A DNA stretch of 37,408 bases from JAAZLS01 sp964463285. Lineage in GTDB: Bacteria; Bacillota; Dethiobacteria; DTU022. Of the stretch, positions 1-7,430 are shown one piece after another. The stretch is from assembly GCA_964463285.1 (NCBI GenBank), contig CAYXBB010000017.1:1-37408 (forward strand), written 5' to 3'. A program made the position numbers and the translations under genes. The stretch's first letter is position 1, and each line of letters opens with the position of its first letter. The notes beneath the pieces were generated by a model. It was not told where the DNA came from. It worked only from the letters and a program-made list of their open reading frames with translations, and did not search any database.

Positions 1-14
1 GAGTTTCGGCTCTA

Positions 15-44
15 TTGACATAATACCGGCAGATGGTTTAAAAT
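15..44 (+). promoter_or_regulatory. candidate sigma-A promoter upstream of rny
   Basis: TTGACA at 15-20 and TAAAAT at 39-44 are separated by 18 bases, close to the vegetative consensus. No open reading frame starts behind it before a terminator at 268-295, so it would drive either a short non-coding RNA or the leader of rny. The surroundings are AT-rich, so a chance match is possible. Confidence 0.4.
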
Positions 45-50
45 ATTTTA

Positions 51-295
51 TAGCAGTAGCAACAAATTGTAATTTAATGTATTTATAAAGGCAGTATGTT
101 CTGGGATGGGTTTATAGTTTAAGAGAGAAGGACCTGGCGCCTTATAACCCGGATGGCGCTATGGATAGATTTGTAATTTATATGCAGTTGTGACCATATG
201 CCCTTTTGTATTTGGTAGCAAAACACCACAATAAAGGGATATATCTCAATGTAATCCTTTCTCTTTTAAGCTGTGCCTGAAACACAGTTTTTTTT
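51..295 (+). ncRNA. candidate untranslated transcript (small RNA or rny leader)
   Basis: The segment between the promoter-like motif at 15-44 and the hairpin/T-tract at 268-295 carries no supported open reading frame. It contains a possible internal stem (GCGCC near 139, GGCGC near 155). It could be an independent small RNA of about 245 nt or a long 5' leader of rny ending in an attenuator 17 bases before the rny ribosome binding site. I recognise no known RNA family, and this is an inference from signals only. Confidence 0.3.
268..295 (+). terminator. intrinsic terminator just upstream of rny
   Basis: AAGCTGTG (268-275) pairs with CACAGTTT (283-290, one G-T pair) around a 7-base loop, and the downstream arm runs into eight T residues (288-295). 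It lies 17 bases before the rny Shine-Dalgarno sequence. It either ends an upstream transcript or attenuates rny. Confidence 0.65.
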
Positions 296-325
296 GATCT
301 ATACAATAATTCAGGAGGTGAAAAA

Positions 326-1861
326 TTGGGTATCAATGCTATCACTATAACCCTTACGCTCCTGGCCGGCGTTGGTTTAGGCTATATTATCAGGAAATTC
401 CTGGCAGAAGCCCGAATAACTTCAGCCGAAGAGGCGGCTAAACAAATAATTGAGCAGGCCAAGTCCGAAGCCCTGGCGTTCAAAAGAGAGAAAACGCTGG
501 AGGCCAAGGAAGAGATGCATCGCCTGCGTAACGAGTTGGAAAAGGAAAACCGGGAGAGACGTTCCGAATTTCAGCGCATGGAACGCCGGTTAATGCAAAA
601 GGAAGAATCGCTGGATAGAAAAAATATTAATATCGAAAAAAAGGAAGAAGAGCTAAAGAAAAAAGAAGAAGATAACAGCAAGGTACGGGATAAGTTATCA
701 GAGTTATACCGACAACAGCGAGCTCTTCTGGAGCAAATATCGGGAATGACTTCAGAAGAGGCAAAGGAACAGTTACTTGAGCGCGTAAAATCCGAGATTA
801 CCCATGAAATGGCGTTAATGGTAAAGGATATTGAAATCCAGGCTAAAAATGAGGGTGAAAAAAAAGCCCGGGAAATAATTACCCTGGCCATTCAACGTTG
901 TGCTGCCGATCACGTTTCCGAATCAACCGTGTCGGTGGTTTCTTTGCCCAATGATGAGATGAAAGGTAGGATTATCGGAAGAGAGGGCCGCAACATCAGG
1001 GCCCTGGAAACTCTGACTGGGATTGATTTAATAATTGACGATACTCCGGAAGCAGTTATTTTGTCAGGGTTCGATCCGGTGCGCAGAGAAATTGCCAGAG
1101 TTTCCTTGGAAAGGCTGGTAAGCGACGGTCGGATACATCCTGCCCGAATCGAAGAAATAGTTGAGAAGACCCGCAAAGAGGTAGAAATACAAATTAGAGA
1201 AGAAGGGGAACGGGCCACTTTTGAAACCGGTGTTCACGGACTTCACCCTGAAATTATTATTTATTTAGGTAAGCTTCGTTTCCGCACCAGCTACGGTCAG
1301 AATGTATTGCAACATTCTATTGAAGTGGCTCACCTGGCAGCGGTGATGGCTGCTGAACTGGGACTTGATGTTACCTTTGCCAAGCGTGCAGGTTTGCTGC
1401 ACGATATTGGCAAAGCGGTAGATCACGAAATAGAGGGCTCCCACGCCCAGACCGGCGCTGAGCTGGCCAAAAGATACCGCGAGACACCGGAGATTGTTAA
1501 TGCTATTGCGGCTCACCATGGGGATGTGGATTTTCTAACCCTGGAAGCGGTGTTAATACAGTCTGCCGATGCCATTTCTGCCGCCCGTCCCGGTGCACGG
1601 CGAGAAACCCTGGAATCCTATATCAAACGGTTGGAAAAACTGGAGGAGATCGCCGACTCCTTTGAAGGGGTAGAAAAAGCCTACGCTATTCAGGCCGGCC
1701 GAGAAATCCGGATCATGGTGAAACCGGATCGAATTGACGATTATGCTTCTATTCAGGTGGCCCGGGACATAGTAAAGAAAATTGAAAGCGAGCTGGAATA
1801 TCCGGGGCAGATCAAGGTAACTGTAATCCGGGAAACCAGGGCAATAAATTATGCTAAATAA
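326..1861 (+). CDS. rny: ribonuclease Y
   Basis: Membrane-anchored endoribonuclease that starts mRNA decay in Gram-positive bacteria. The 511 residues show the family layout: an N-terminal membrane helix (about residues 5-22), a long charged coiled coil (about 30-190), a KH RNA-binding domain with GRIIGREGRN at 214-223, and an HD phosphohydrolase domain with H330 and the HD pair H359/D360 (LLHDIGKAVDHE). Length matches the usual 510-520 residues. The TTG start at 326 is chosen because AGGAGGTG lies 5 bases upstream. A terminator-like hairpin sits before the gene and another at 1978-2002 after it, so it is probably monocistronic. In Bacillus the next gene is usually ymdB; here it is an unrelated unknown protein. 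Confidence 0.97.
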   Translation: MGINAITITLTLLAGVGLGYIIRKFLAEARITSAEEAAKQIIEQAKSEALAFKREKTLEAKEEMHRLRNELEKENRERRSEFQRMERRLMQKEESLDRKNINIEKKEEELKKKEEDNSKVRDKLSELYRQQRALLEQISGMTSEEAKEQLLERVKSEITHEMALMVKDIEIQAKNEGEKKAREIITLAIQRCAADHVSESTVSVVSLPNDEMKGRIIGREGRNIRALETLTGIDLIIDDTPEAVILSGFDPVRREIARVSLERLVSDGRIHPARIEEIVEKTRKEVEIQIREEGERATFETGVHGLHPEIIIYLGKLRFRTSYGQNVLQHSIEVAHLAAVMAAELGLDVTFAKRAGLLHDIGKAVDHEIEGSHAQTGAELAKRYRETPEIVNAIAAHHGDVDFLTLEAVLIQSADAISAARPGARRETLESYIKRLEKLEEIADSFEGVEKAYAIQAGREIRIMVKPDRIDDYASIQVARDIVKKIESELEYPGQIKVTVIRETRAINYAK

Positions 1862-1937
1862 AGCGAGGAGGTTTCATTCACTCTGGTAGTTTAACGGACG
1901 AACGCAGAAGCCCGCTTCTGCACATCCGGGGATTTGT

Positions 1938-1969
1938 GGGGACAGAATTGCCGGTTCAGATTTGTCCCC
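1938..1969. repeat. inverted-repeat element with GGGGACA ends
   Basis: GGGGACA (1938-1944) and TGTCCCC (1963-1969) form perfect 7-base arms around an 18-base centre that contains CCGG. It lies directly between rny and its terminator. A related sequence starting GGGGACGGTTC occurs at 22893. Such GGGGAC...GTCCCC palindromes resemble dispersed intergenic repeats of Clostridia; that link is from memory and not tested here. Confidence 0.4.
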
Positions 1970-1977
1970 GATGGAAG

Positions 1978-2002
1978 AAAGTGCTCTCGGGCACTTTTTT
2001 TT
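1978..2002 (+). terminator. intrinsic terminator of rny
   Basis: AAAGTGC (1978-1984) and GCACTTT (1991-1997) form a 7-base-pair stem with a 6-base loop, followed by a T-run to 2002. It shows that the upstream GTG at 1936 cannot be the start of the following gene. Confidence 0.85.
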
Positions 2003-2073
2003 ACATACCAAAAAGAAGGTATTTACCAATCCTTTATGGAATTAAACCTTACTATTTTGGATGGAGGAGCCTG

Positions 2074-2586
2074 GTGAAAAAAGTACATGTTGAAGATACA
2101 TACCAGATAAATTTGATTGTGGGGTTTTTATTGCAATTTCCTGAAATATTTACTATAAATTATGATTTGGATAGTTTATCATATTGTTTTACCTTTATGA
2201 TTAGAGAAAAGCTAACAGCTACAAAGTACCGTAATTTTTGCAAGGATATGGTGGAAATCTGGAAAAGTTATTGTTATTTTTTAAAAAAAGACCCTGCCAG
2301 GATGAAAATCCACAAAAACTACGATTCGGGGCTAACCCGGTTAGACCTATATCTTACCAAAGATGCCTTGAGCAGCGAGGAGGTGAACCTGGTTAACAGT
2401 GTGCTCATAGAAAAATTTGGCGATAATTTGGTCGGCGACTACCGGGGAGAAGGCTTAAACTTGTTTGCCGGTGACAGGCGGATTGAGGATGACTATCTGG
2501 AATTTTTATTAATTCAAGGCGAGCAGCAGGTAAATACCTTGTTTGCATTTCGCGAAGCAGGAAAAGTATACGTGTTAAATGAATGA
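2074..2586 (+). CDS. hypothetical protein, 170 aa, between rny and spoVS
   Basis: I do not recognise this protein. The frame is open from 1936, but that stretch covers a terminator. The GTG at 2074 is taken as start because GGAGGAG lies at 2064-2069. The product is soluble-looking, 170 residues, rich in aromatic residues (FTINYDLDSL, CKDMVEIWKSYCYF) with no signal peptide, no clear membrane helix and no metal motif. Its DNA is more AT-rich than the flanking genes. It occupies the place where ymdB (TIGR00282 phosphodiesterase) usually lies between rny and spoVS. Real coding is likely given the good ribosome site and long open frame. Confidence 0.7.
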   Translation: MKKVHVEDTYQINLIVGFLLQFPEIFTINYDLDSLSYCFTFMIREKLTATKYRNFCKDMVEIWKSYCYFLKKDPARMKIHKNYDSGLTRLDLYLTKDALSSEEVNLVNSVLIEKFGDNLVGDYRGEGLNLFAGDRRIEDDYLEFLLIQGEQQVNTLFAFREAGKVYVLNE

Positions 2587-2852
2587 AATGCCTCAAGAAT
2601 ATTTTTTTTATATCCATGTTATGACAATTTAAAAATTTCGCTTATTATGTTTTCAGGGTTGCGGGCACAACCTGCTTCCGGCGATGAACGTTTTAGACAA
2701 CCCATTAAGTCGATTAATGTAGATACATGGAATTAAGTACGGGAATATAGAATATTTTAAAGCATGGGCATTATTAGGATAATTCAGGAAGGAAAATGGA
2801 CTTTAAACACGAAGATTATCTATGAAAATGTTTAAGGGGGTACATAAAGCAG

Positions 2853-3113
2853 ATGGAAGTATTAAAGGTTTCAGCAAAATCTAATCCGAATTCTGTGGCC
2901 GGTGCCTTAGCAGGGGTGCTGCGTGAACGGGGTGGAGCAGAGATACAGACAATCGGTGCAGGCGCTCTTAATCAAGCAGTAAAAGCAGTAGCCATCGCCA
3001 GGGGATTTGTAGCTCCCGGAGGAATCGATCTTATCTGTATTCCAGCTTTTACGGATATTATGATCGATGGAGAGGAAAGAACCGCTATAAAATTAATTAT
3101 ACAGCCCCGTTAA
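2853..3113 (+). CDS. spoVS: stage V sporulation protein S
   Basis: Small Alba-fold regulator needed for normal sporulation, implicated in the step from septation to coat assembly in Bacillus. The 86 residues carry the nearly invariant family sequence: VSAKSNPNSVAGALAGVLRE at the N-terminus, the central IGAGALNQAVKAVAIARG, and the FTDIMIDGEERTAIKLII end. Length is exactly typical. ATG at 2853 follows AAGGGGGT (2834-2841) at a rather long spacing of 11. The 266-base space before it holds a small hairpin (2654-2674) and no convincing promoter. A good terminator follows at 3159-3188, so it is transcribed alone. Confidence 0.97.
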   Translation: MEVLKVSAKSNPNSVAGALAGVLRERGGAEIQTIGAGALNQAVKAVAIARGFVAPGGIDLICIPAFTDIMIDGEERTAIKLIIQPR

Positions 3114-3158
3114 GCTGTGAGATTATCCTTAATTAATTTGGTTATTTTACAAAACCTT

Positions 3159-3188
3159 GCACTCCCATAACCGCGGGGGTGCTTTTTT
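3159..3188 (+). terminator. intrinsic terminator of spoVS
   Basis: GCACTCCC (3159-3166) pairs with GGGGGTGC (3175-3182) with G-T wobble, followed by six T residues. Confidence 0.85.
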
Positions 3189-3213
3189 GTTGAGTTTAGA
3201 TTAAAATAAAGGT

Positions 3214-4182
3214 ATGGTTAAATTGCTCCAGGAACATTATATTGCCGACAGCCATTGTGACACCCTGTGGTGGATGGATAAACAGGATTATAATTTTAAT
3301 CAGCATAACACGGCGGCCCATATCGATCTGCCGCGCTTGCTGACCGGCAAGGTAAATCTTTTGTTTTTTGCAATCTGTACCGCTCCTTATTGCCGATCCG
3401 GCTCTCACCTGTTGCAGTCCATAAACTTTATCCGAAACTATCACCATATTTTAAAGCAAAATAATGAGCATCTGCTGGCAGTGGAAACCGGAACCGATTT
3501 GGATCGGGCAAGACAGGAAAACAAAATTGCCTGTTTATTATCTCTGGAAGGAGCGGAACCGCTGGAAGATTGCCCGGACAACCTGCAGGTATTTTTAAAG
3601 TTGGGGGTTCGCTGCCTGTCATTAACCTGGAATAAGCGAAATATGTTTGCAGATGGGATCGGAGAAGAACCGGCCGACAGCAGACTAACCAGGCTGGGCC
3701 GCCGCCTGATAGAAAATATGAACGAACTTAAGATTATACTTGATCTGGCTCATCTATCGCCCCGCTGTTTTAATGAAGCCATTGATATGGTAAAGCTGCC
3801 CCCTCTAGTTTCTCATGCCAATTCCCGTTTTTTATGCGATCATCCCCGGAATTTAACCGATGAGCAGGTAAAAGCAGTGGCTGCAAAAGACGGGGTGATC
3901 GGATTGAGTTTTAATGCCCCGTTCATTTCCGGAAAAAATTCAGCCGACCTGGAGCAGCTGGTTAACCATTTTGTCCACCTGGCGGAGGTGGCGGGGCCAT
4001 CGCATTTGGCAATCGGCTCGGATTTTGACGGTATTAAATATCCGGTAGAGGAACTCCCGGATGCTTCCTGCTACGGTAAGCTGATCAGGGCGCTTTATGA
4101 GCGGGGTTTTTCCTCTGCGGAGGTTGAACTTGTTGCCGGTGGAAACCTGCGGCGGTTGATAAAAGCTAATCTAAATGAGTAA
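3214..4182 (+). CDS. membrane dipeptidase (peptidase family M19)
   Basis: Zinc dipeptidase of the renal dipeptidase family, expected to hydrolyse dipeptides including D-amino-acid-containing ones. All ligand positions are visible: H14 and D16 in DSHCD, bridging glutamate E112 in SLEGAE, H180 in DLAHLS, H201 in VSHAN, and the GSDFDG motif (D270/D272). Length of 322 is normal for the bacterial family, and there is no signal peptide. ATG at 3214 has only a weak AAAGG just upstream, so the start is moderately certain. The stop overlaps the ATG of the next PHP gene (ATGAGTAA), implying translational coupling. The natural substrate cannot be read from sequence. Confidence 0.93.
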   Translation: MVKLLQEHYIADSHCDTLWWMDKQDYNFNQHNTAAHIDLPRLLTGKVNLLFFAICTAPYCRSGSHLLQSINFIRNYHHILKQNNEHLLAVETGTDLDRARQENKIACLLSLEGAEPLEDCPDNLQVFLKLGVRCLSLTWNKRNMFADGIGEEPADSRLTRLGRRLIENMNELKIILDLAHLSPRCFNEAIDMVKLPPLVSHANSRFLCDHPRNLTDEQVKAVAAKDGVIGLSFNAPFISGKNSADLEQLVNHFVHLAEVAGPSHLAIGSDFDGIKYPVEELPDASCYGKLIRALYERGFSSAEVELVAGGNLRRLIKANLNE

Positions 4183-5005
4183 TCCGGAACAGCGATTGGT
4201 TGATTTTCACACCCACACCAATTATTCCGATGGCTTCTATTCCCCGGAAAAAGTTATATCCATGGCCGCCGCGCAAGGCCTAAAAGCACTGGCCATTACC
4301 GATCATGATACCATGGACGGTATTCCGGAAGCGGTAACAGCCGGGAAACGTATGGGAGTGGAGGTGGTGCCGGGGGTGGAAATAAGTGCGATTTTCCAGG
4401 GAGAAGAAATACACTTGCTGGGTTACTACCCTTCCTCTAACAGCCGCCTGTTTTTATTTCTAAAATTAATGAAAAGAGAACGTTTCCGGCGGGCCGATAA
4501 GATACTGGATAAGCTTAACCGGCTGGGAATAAATATTAGCCGGGAGGCGGTGGCCGGGGAATCATACCCGGCTCCTCCCGGAAGATTGCATTTTGCCCGA
4601 CTGCTTTACAAACAGAATGTAGTTTCCGGTATCCAGGAGGCATTTGATCGGTTCCTGGGAAAAGGTGGTGCCGCCTACTATCCCCGCAGACTTTTCCCGA
4701 TTGAAAAAGCGTTGCATATACTGCATAGATCCCGGGCGGTTAGTGTTCTTGCTCACCCGGGTTTAATTACCGATTCTCTGGTGGAAAATTTACTGTGGCT
4801 GGGAATAAAAGGTATAGAGGTGTTTTATCCTACCCATAGCCGGGCCCAGCAACGCCATTTTTTTCAATTGGCTCGGGTACGGAAACTACTGATTACCGGT
4901 GGTTCGGATTTCCACGGAGGCCCCCAAAATAAAATTAACCGCCCCGGTTATGTTTCCGTGGGCTACCACCGCTTGCAACAAATGCAACAGATGGTGGTCA
5001 AATAA
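4175..5005 (+). CDS. PHP-domain phosphoesterase (RNase AM/TrpH-like)
   Basis: Metal-dependent phosphoesterase of the PHP family. The trinuclear metal site motifs are present: FHTHTNYSDG near the N-terminus, ITDHDTMDG, VPGVEIS, LAHPG and the C-terminal GGSDFHG. The closest named relatives are YciV/RNase AM (5'-3' exoribonuclease and 3',5'-nucleotide bisphosphate phosphatase), and that activity is inferred only from family. At 276 residues it has the normal length. It overlaps the dipeptidase stop by 8 bases and must be co-transcribed. A weak hairpin (CCGG/CCGG, 5006-5020) followed by a short T-run may end the pair. Confidence 0.9.
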   Translation: MSNPEQRLVDFHTHTNYSDGFYSPEKVISMAAAQGLKALAITDHDTMDGIPEAVTAGKRMGVEVVPGVEISAIFQGEEIHLLGYYPSSNSRLFLFLKLMKRERFRRADKILDKLNRLGINISREAVAGESYPAPPGRLHFARLLYKQNVVSGIQEAFDRFLGKGGAAYYPRRLFPIEKALHILHRSRAVSVLAHPGLITDSLVENLLWLGIKGIEVFYPTHSRAQQRHFFQLARVRKLLITGGSDFHGGPQNKINRPGYVSVGYHRLQQMQQMVVK

Positions 5006-5183
5006 CCGGGTTTTAACCGGATCTTTTAAATTCACCAGCTACATATAAAGCCTATATACCATACGTGGCGTATTGTTTGGTTGTCTTTCTACAAGGGCAT
5101 ATCCTCTTCCTAAACAAATATTAATATGATACAATGTTCGTGGATTTACACTACAAAATTTTCATAGAAGAGGAGTGCGCATC

Positions 5184-5588
5184 GTGGATAGGTCGGCAAT
5201 AGCATTTCAGGTAGTTGCTTTAGGTATGGGAGTTACACTTACGGCATTATTCCTTCTTTACTTAATGTTAAATCTTTTCGGGCGGTTATTTGTTCAGCAA
5301 AAAAAAAATGCATCCAAACCTGAGGTTGTAGCTACGGCTAAACCGGCGGTATCCGTAAGGCCGCCGCTTACCGGCCTTGATGGAAGGCTGGTGGCGGCCA
5401 TTGTAGGTCCTATCAGTACACTATTGCTGGAGGAACAGGCAAAACAGCCTTTTAAAATAAGTATAGCCCCTTCATTAGAAACCGGTTTTACGAGTAAAGC
5501 CTGGGTGTTAACCGGAAGGAAAGAACTTATGACCGGGGCATTAAAATTAGCAGCGTTAAGGAGGAAAGAAAGTCATGCGGAAATTTAA
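5184..5588 (+). CDS. mmdD: decarboxylase small membrane subunit (OadG/MmdD-like)
   Basis: Small membrane subunit of the Na+-pumping biotin decarboxylases (gamma of oxaloacetate, delta of methylmalonyl-CoA decarboxylase), which holds the carboxyltransferase and beta subunit together. It has one N-terminal membrane helix (about residues 8-30 of the chosen start), then a Lys/Pro/Ala linker and a C-terminal region with LDGRLVAAIVGPIS. GTG 5184 is preferred over GTG 5175 because AGAGGAG ends at 5175 and would overlap the earlier codon; this gives 134 residues. Gene order D-C-B matches the methylmalonyl-CoA decarboxylase operons of Propionigenium and Veillonella, hence the symbol; oxaloacetate or other acyl-CoA substrates remain possible. 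Confidence 0.8.
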   Translation: MDRSAIAFQVVALGMGVTLTALFLLYLMLNLFGRLFVQQKKNASKPEVVATAKPAVSVRPPLTGLDGRLVAAIVGPISTLLLEEQAKQPFKISIAPSLETGFTSKAWVLTGRKELMTGALKLAALRRKESHAEI

Positions 5589-5994
5589 GGTAACCGTAGA
5601 AGGACAAACTTATGATGTAATGGTAGAGGAAATCTCGAGCAAAGAAACAGCTACTACCCCGGTGGCCTCCCCCCCCACAAGTCTTCCGGTGTCGGCAACA
5701 ATAAAAAAAGAACCGATTAAAGCCGACCCCGTTAATCCACCCTCACCGACACCGGCTGTTGAAAAAACCACCTCCGCCGGCGAGACAAGCGTCCCTGCTC
5801 CCATGCCCGGTTCAGTAATAGAAGTACGGGTAAAGGCCGGGGAAGTGGTGGCGGAGGGAGATATATTATTAATACTGGAAGCCATGAAGATGGAAAATGA
5901 AATAACCTCCCCGGTAGGAGGAACCGTAACCAAAGTAACGGTCAAAGGTGGCGATACAGTTAACTCGGGTGATGCTTTAGTTTACATTGAATAA
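5575..5994 (+). CDS. mmdC: biotin carboxyl carrier subunit of Na+-pumping decarboxylase
   Basis: Carries the CO2 unit from the carboxyltransferase to the membrane beta subunit. The biotinylation motif EAMKMENE is complete, with the modified lysine at K105. An N-terminal region (KFKVTVEGQTYDVMVEE) of the type seen in decarboxylase carrier proteins leads into a flexible Pro/Ala/Thr linker (about residues 26-75), then the biotinyl domain (about 72-139). The ATG at 5575 lies behind AAGGAGG and overlaps the preceding gene by 14 bases. A separate biotin ligase must act on it; none is in this window. Confidence 0.95.
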   Translation: MRKFKVTVEGQTYDVMVEEISSKETATTPVASPPTSLPVSATIKKEPIKADPVNPPSPTPAVEKTTSAGETSVPAPMPGSVIEVRVKAGEVVAEGDILLILEAMKMENEITSPVGGTVTKVTVKGGDTVNSGDALVYIE

Positions 5995-6031
5995 CTAGTT
6001 ATCTCACCATTTGCCTAAGGAGGAAGGACCG

Positions 6032-7162
6032 TTGCTCAATTTAGTTTGGGAATTTATTCAAGGCACGGGTTTTTACAATATTACCGTATATGAAGGCATC
6101 ATGATTGCCATTGCGTTTTTATTGCTGTATTTGGGTATTGTTAAAGGTTATGAGCCGCTGTTGATGGTTCCGATAGCCTTTGGGATGTTGATGGTCAACC
6201 TGCCTCTGGGGGGGTTGCTGGAAACTCCGGTCGGCGAACAGGCCGGGGGAGTGCTTTATTATCTGTCACAGGGTGTTCATTTGGGCATTTTCCCTCCGCT
6301 TATTTTCTTGGGTATCGGCGCCATGACTGATTTTGGACCGCTGATCGCAAACCCGGTAACCCTGCTTTTGGGAGCTGCCGCTCAACTGGGGATATTTGCT
6401 ACCTTTCTGGGAGCTTTGTACCTGGGCTTCACTCCATCTCAATGCGGCTCGATTGGAATAATTGGAGGCGCCGACGGCCCTACCGCCATTTTTGTAACCA
6501 GCAAGCTGGCTCCGGAATTGATGGGGGCCATAGCTATTGCCGCCTACTCTTATATGGCTCTGGTGCCGATCATTCAACCCCCAATTATGAAAGCACTTAC
6601 CACTAAAAAAGAACGAGAAACCGTGATGAAACAGCTCAGGCCTGTTTCCAAAACCGAAAAAATTATTTTCCCGGTGGTGGTTTTGTTAATTACCGGGATG
6701 CTGGTTCCTTCAGCCATGCCTCTGTTGGGATTGTTAATGTTCGGCAACCTTCTTCGCGAATGCGGAGTAGTGGAAAGATTAAGCAAAACTGCTCAAACAG
6801 AGCTAATGAACATAGTAGTGATATTTTTAGGTATTTCTGTGGGGGCCAAAGCTACCGCTGAATATTTTTTAACGGTAGATACAATATTAATTATATTTTT
6901 AGGCCTGGCGGCATTTGCAGTGGGCACGGCCGGAGGAGTGCTGATGGGCAAGCTGCTTTATGTAATCACCGGCGGCAAGGTTAACCCCTTGATTGGTTCC
7001 GCCGGTGTTTCCGCAGTTCCCATGGCCGCCCGGGTTTCTCAAACCGTGGGCAAAGAGGCCAATCCCCAAAATTACCTGCTGATGCATGCCATGGGCCCCA
7101 ATGTGGCCGGAGTAATCGGTTCGGCGGTCTCCGCCGGCGTACTGTTATCTATACTGGGTTAG
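6032..7162 (+). CDS. mmdB: Na+-pumping decarboxylase beta subunit (MmdB/OadB family)
   Basis: Integral membrane subunit that decarboxylates carboxybiotin and exports Na+. The protein is almost wholly hydrophobic with about nine to eleven helices and holds the hallmark GGADGPTAIFVTSKLAP, which includes the conserved aspartate used for Na+ and proton coupling. A second conserved region, SVGAKATAEYFL, is also present. TTG at 6032 is chosen because TAAGGAGGAA precedes it; the TTG at 6011 would lie before that site. The resulting 376 residues match the family. It is the last gene of a D-C-B operon. No carboxyltransferase alpha gene (mmdA, pccB-like or oadA-like) lies nearby, so it must be supplied from elsewhere. 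Confidence 0.94.
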   Translation: MLNLVWEFIQGTGFYNITVYEGIMIAIAFLLLYLGIVKGYEPLLMVPIAFGMLMVNLPLGGLLETPVGEQAGGVLYYLSQGVHLGIFPPLIFLGIGAMTDFGPLIANPVTLLLGAAAQLGIFATFLGALYLGFTPSQCGSIGIIGGADGPTAIFVTSKLAPELMGAIAIAAYSYMALVPIIQPPIMKALTTKKERETVMKQLRPVSKTEKIIFPVVVLLITGMLVPSAMPLLGLLMFGNLLRECGVVERLSKTAQTELMNIVVIFLGISVGAKATAEYFLTVDTILIIFLGLAAFAVGTAGGVLMGKLLYVITGGKVNPLIGSAGVSAVPMAARVSQTVGKEANPQNYLLMHAMGPNVAGVIGSAVSAGVLLSILG

Positions 7163-7211
7163 GGCTGGGTATATCCTGTCCACCGATTATAAATATAACT
7201 TTAAATCCGGA

Positions 7212-7281
7212 AGAGCCCCATTCCGAGGCGCGCTGGTCATTGAAAAGGGTCCACAATAGACTAATCGCCTGATGGGGCTCT
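7212..7281 (+). ncRNA. candidate structured RNA: long hairpin between mmdB and sirtuin gene
   Basis: AGAGCCCCAT (7212-7221) is the exact reverse complement of ATGGGGCTCT (7272-7281). Nested inside are AGGCG/CGCCT (7226-7230, 7266-7270), GGTC/GACT (7235-7238, 7259-7262, one G-T) and ATTG/CAAT (7239-7242, 7254-7257), closing an 11-base loop. Together they make about 23 pairs in one arm. No T-run follows, so it is not a standard terminator. It could be mRNA 3'-end protection for the decarboxylase operon, the leader of the sirtuin gene, or a mobile palindromic element. I know no family matching it. Confidence 0.5.
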
Positions 7282-7332
7282 ATTAATAATTATGACTAAT
7301 ATATCGCAAATTATTCACAGGCCGCAAATTTA

Positions 7333-7383
7333 TTTAGGGAAAACTCCAAACCTCCCTAAAATGCAGGGAAAAAGGATTTGGAG
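7333..7383 (+). promoter_or_regulatory. interleaved inverted repeats upstream of sirtuin gene
   Basis: TTTAGGG (7333-7339) can pair with CCCTAAA (7354-7360), while CTCCAAA (7344-7350) can pair with TTTGGAG (7377-7383). The second stem can be extended inward by CCT/AGG and CCCT/AGGG, which uses the same bases as the first pairing. The two folds are therefore alternatives or a pseudoknot, as in a regulatory leader. The element ends about 48 bases before the sirtuin start. Function is unknown. Confidence 0.4.
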
Positions 7384-7430
7384 AACACTTTATAGAAGAT
7401 GGTAACAGCTCTTAACTGCTTGGTATTGAG

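Noticed and set aside
1936..2073. N-terminal 46-codon extension of the gene at 2074
   Set aside because: It covers the rny terminator and a palindrome, and a good ribosome site precedes GTG 2074.
2774..2815. Possible sigma-H promoter of spoVS (AGGATAA or AGGAAGG motifs)
   Set aside because: Neither motif has a GAAT-type -10 at the 11-12 base spacing required.
2796..2825. Nine-codon upstream ORF (MDFKHEDYL) before spoVS
   Set aside because: The AGGAAGG is only 2-3 bases from the ATG and such short frames are expected by chance.
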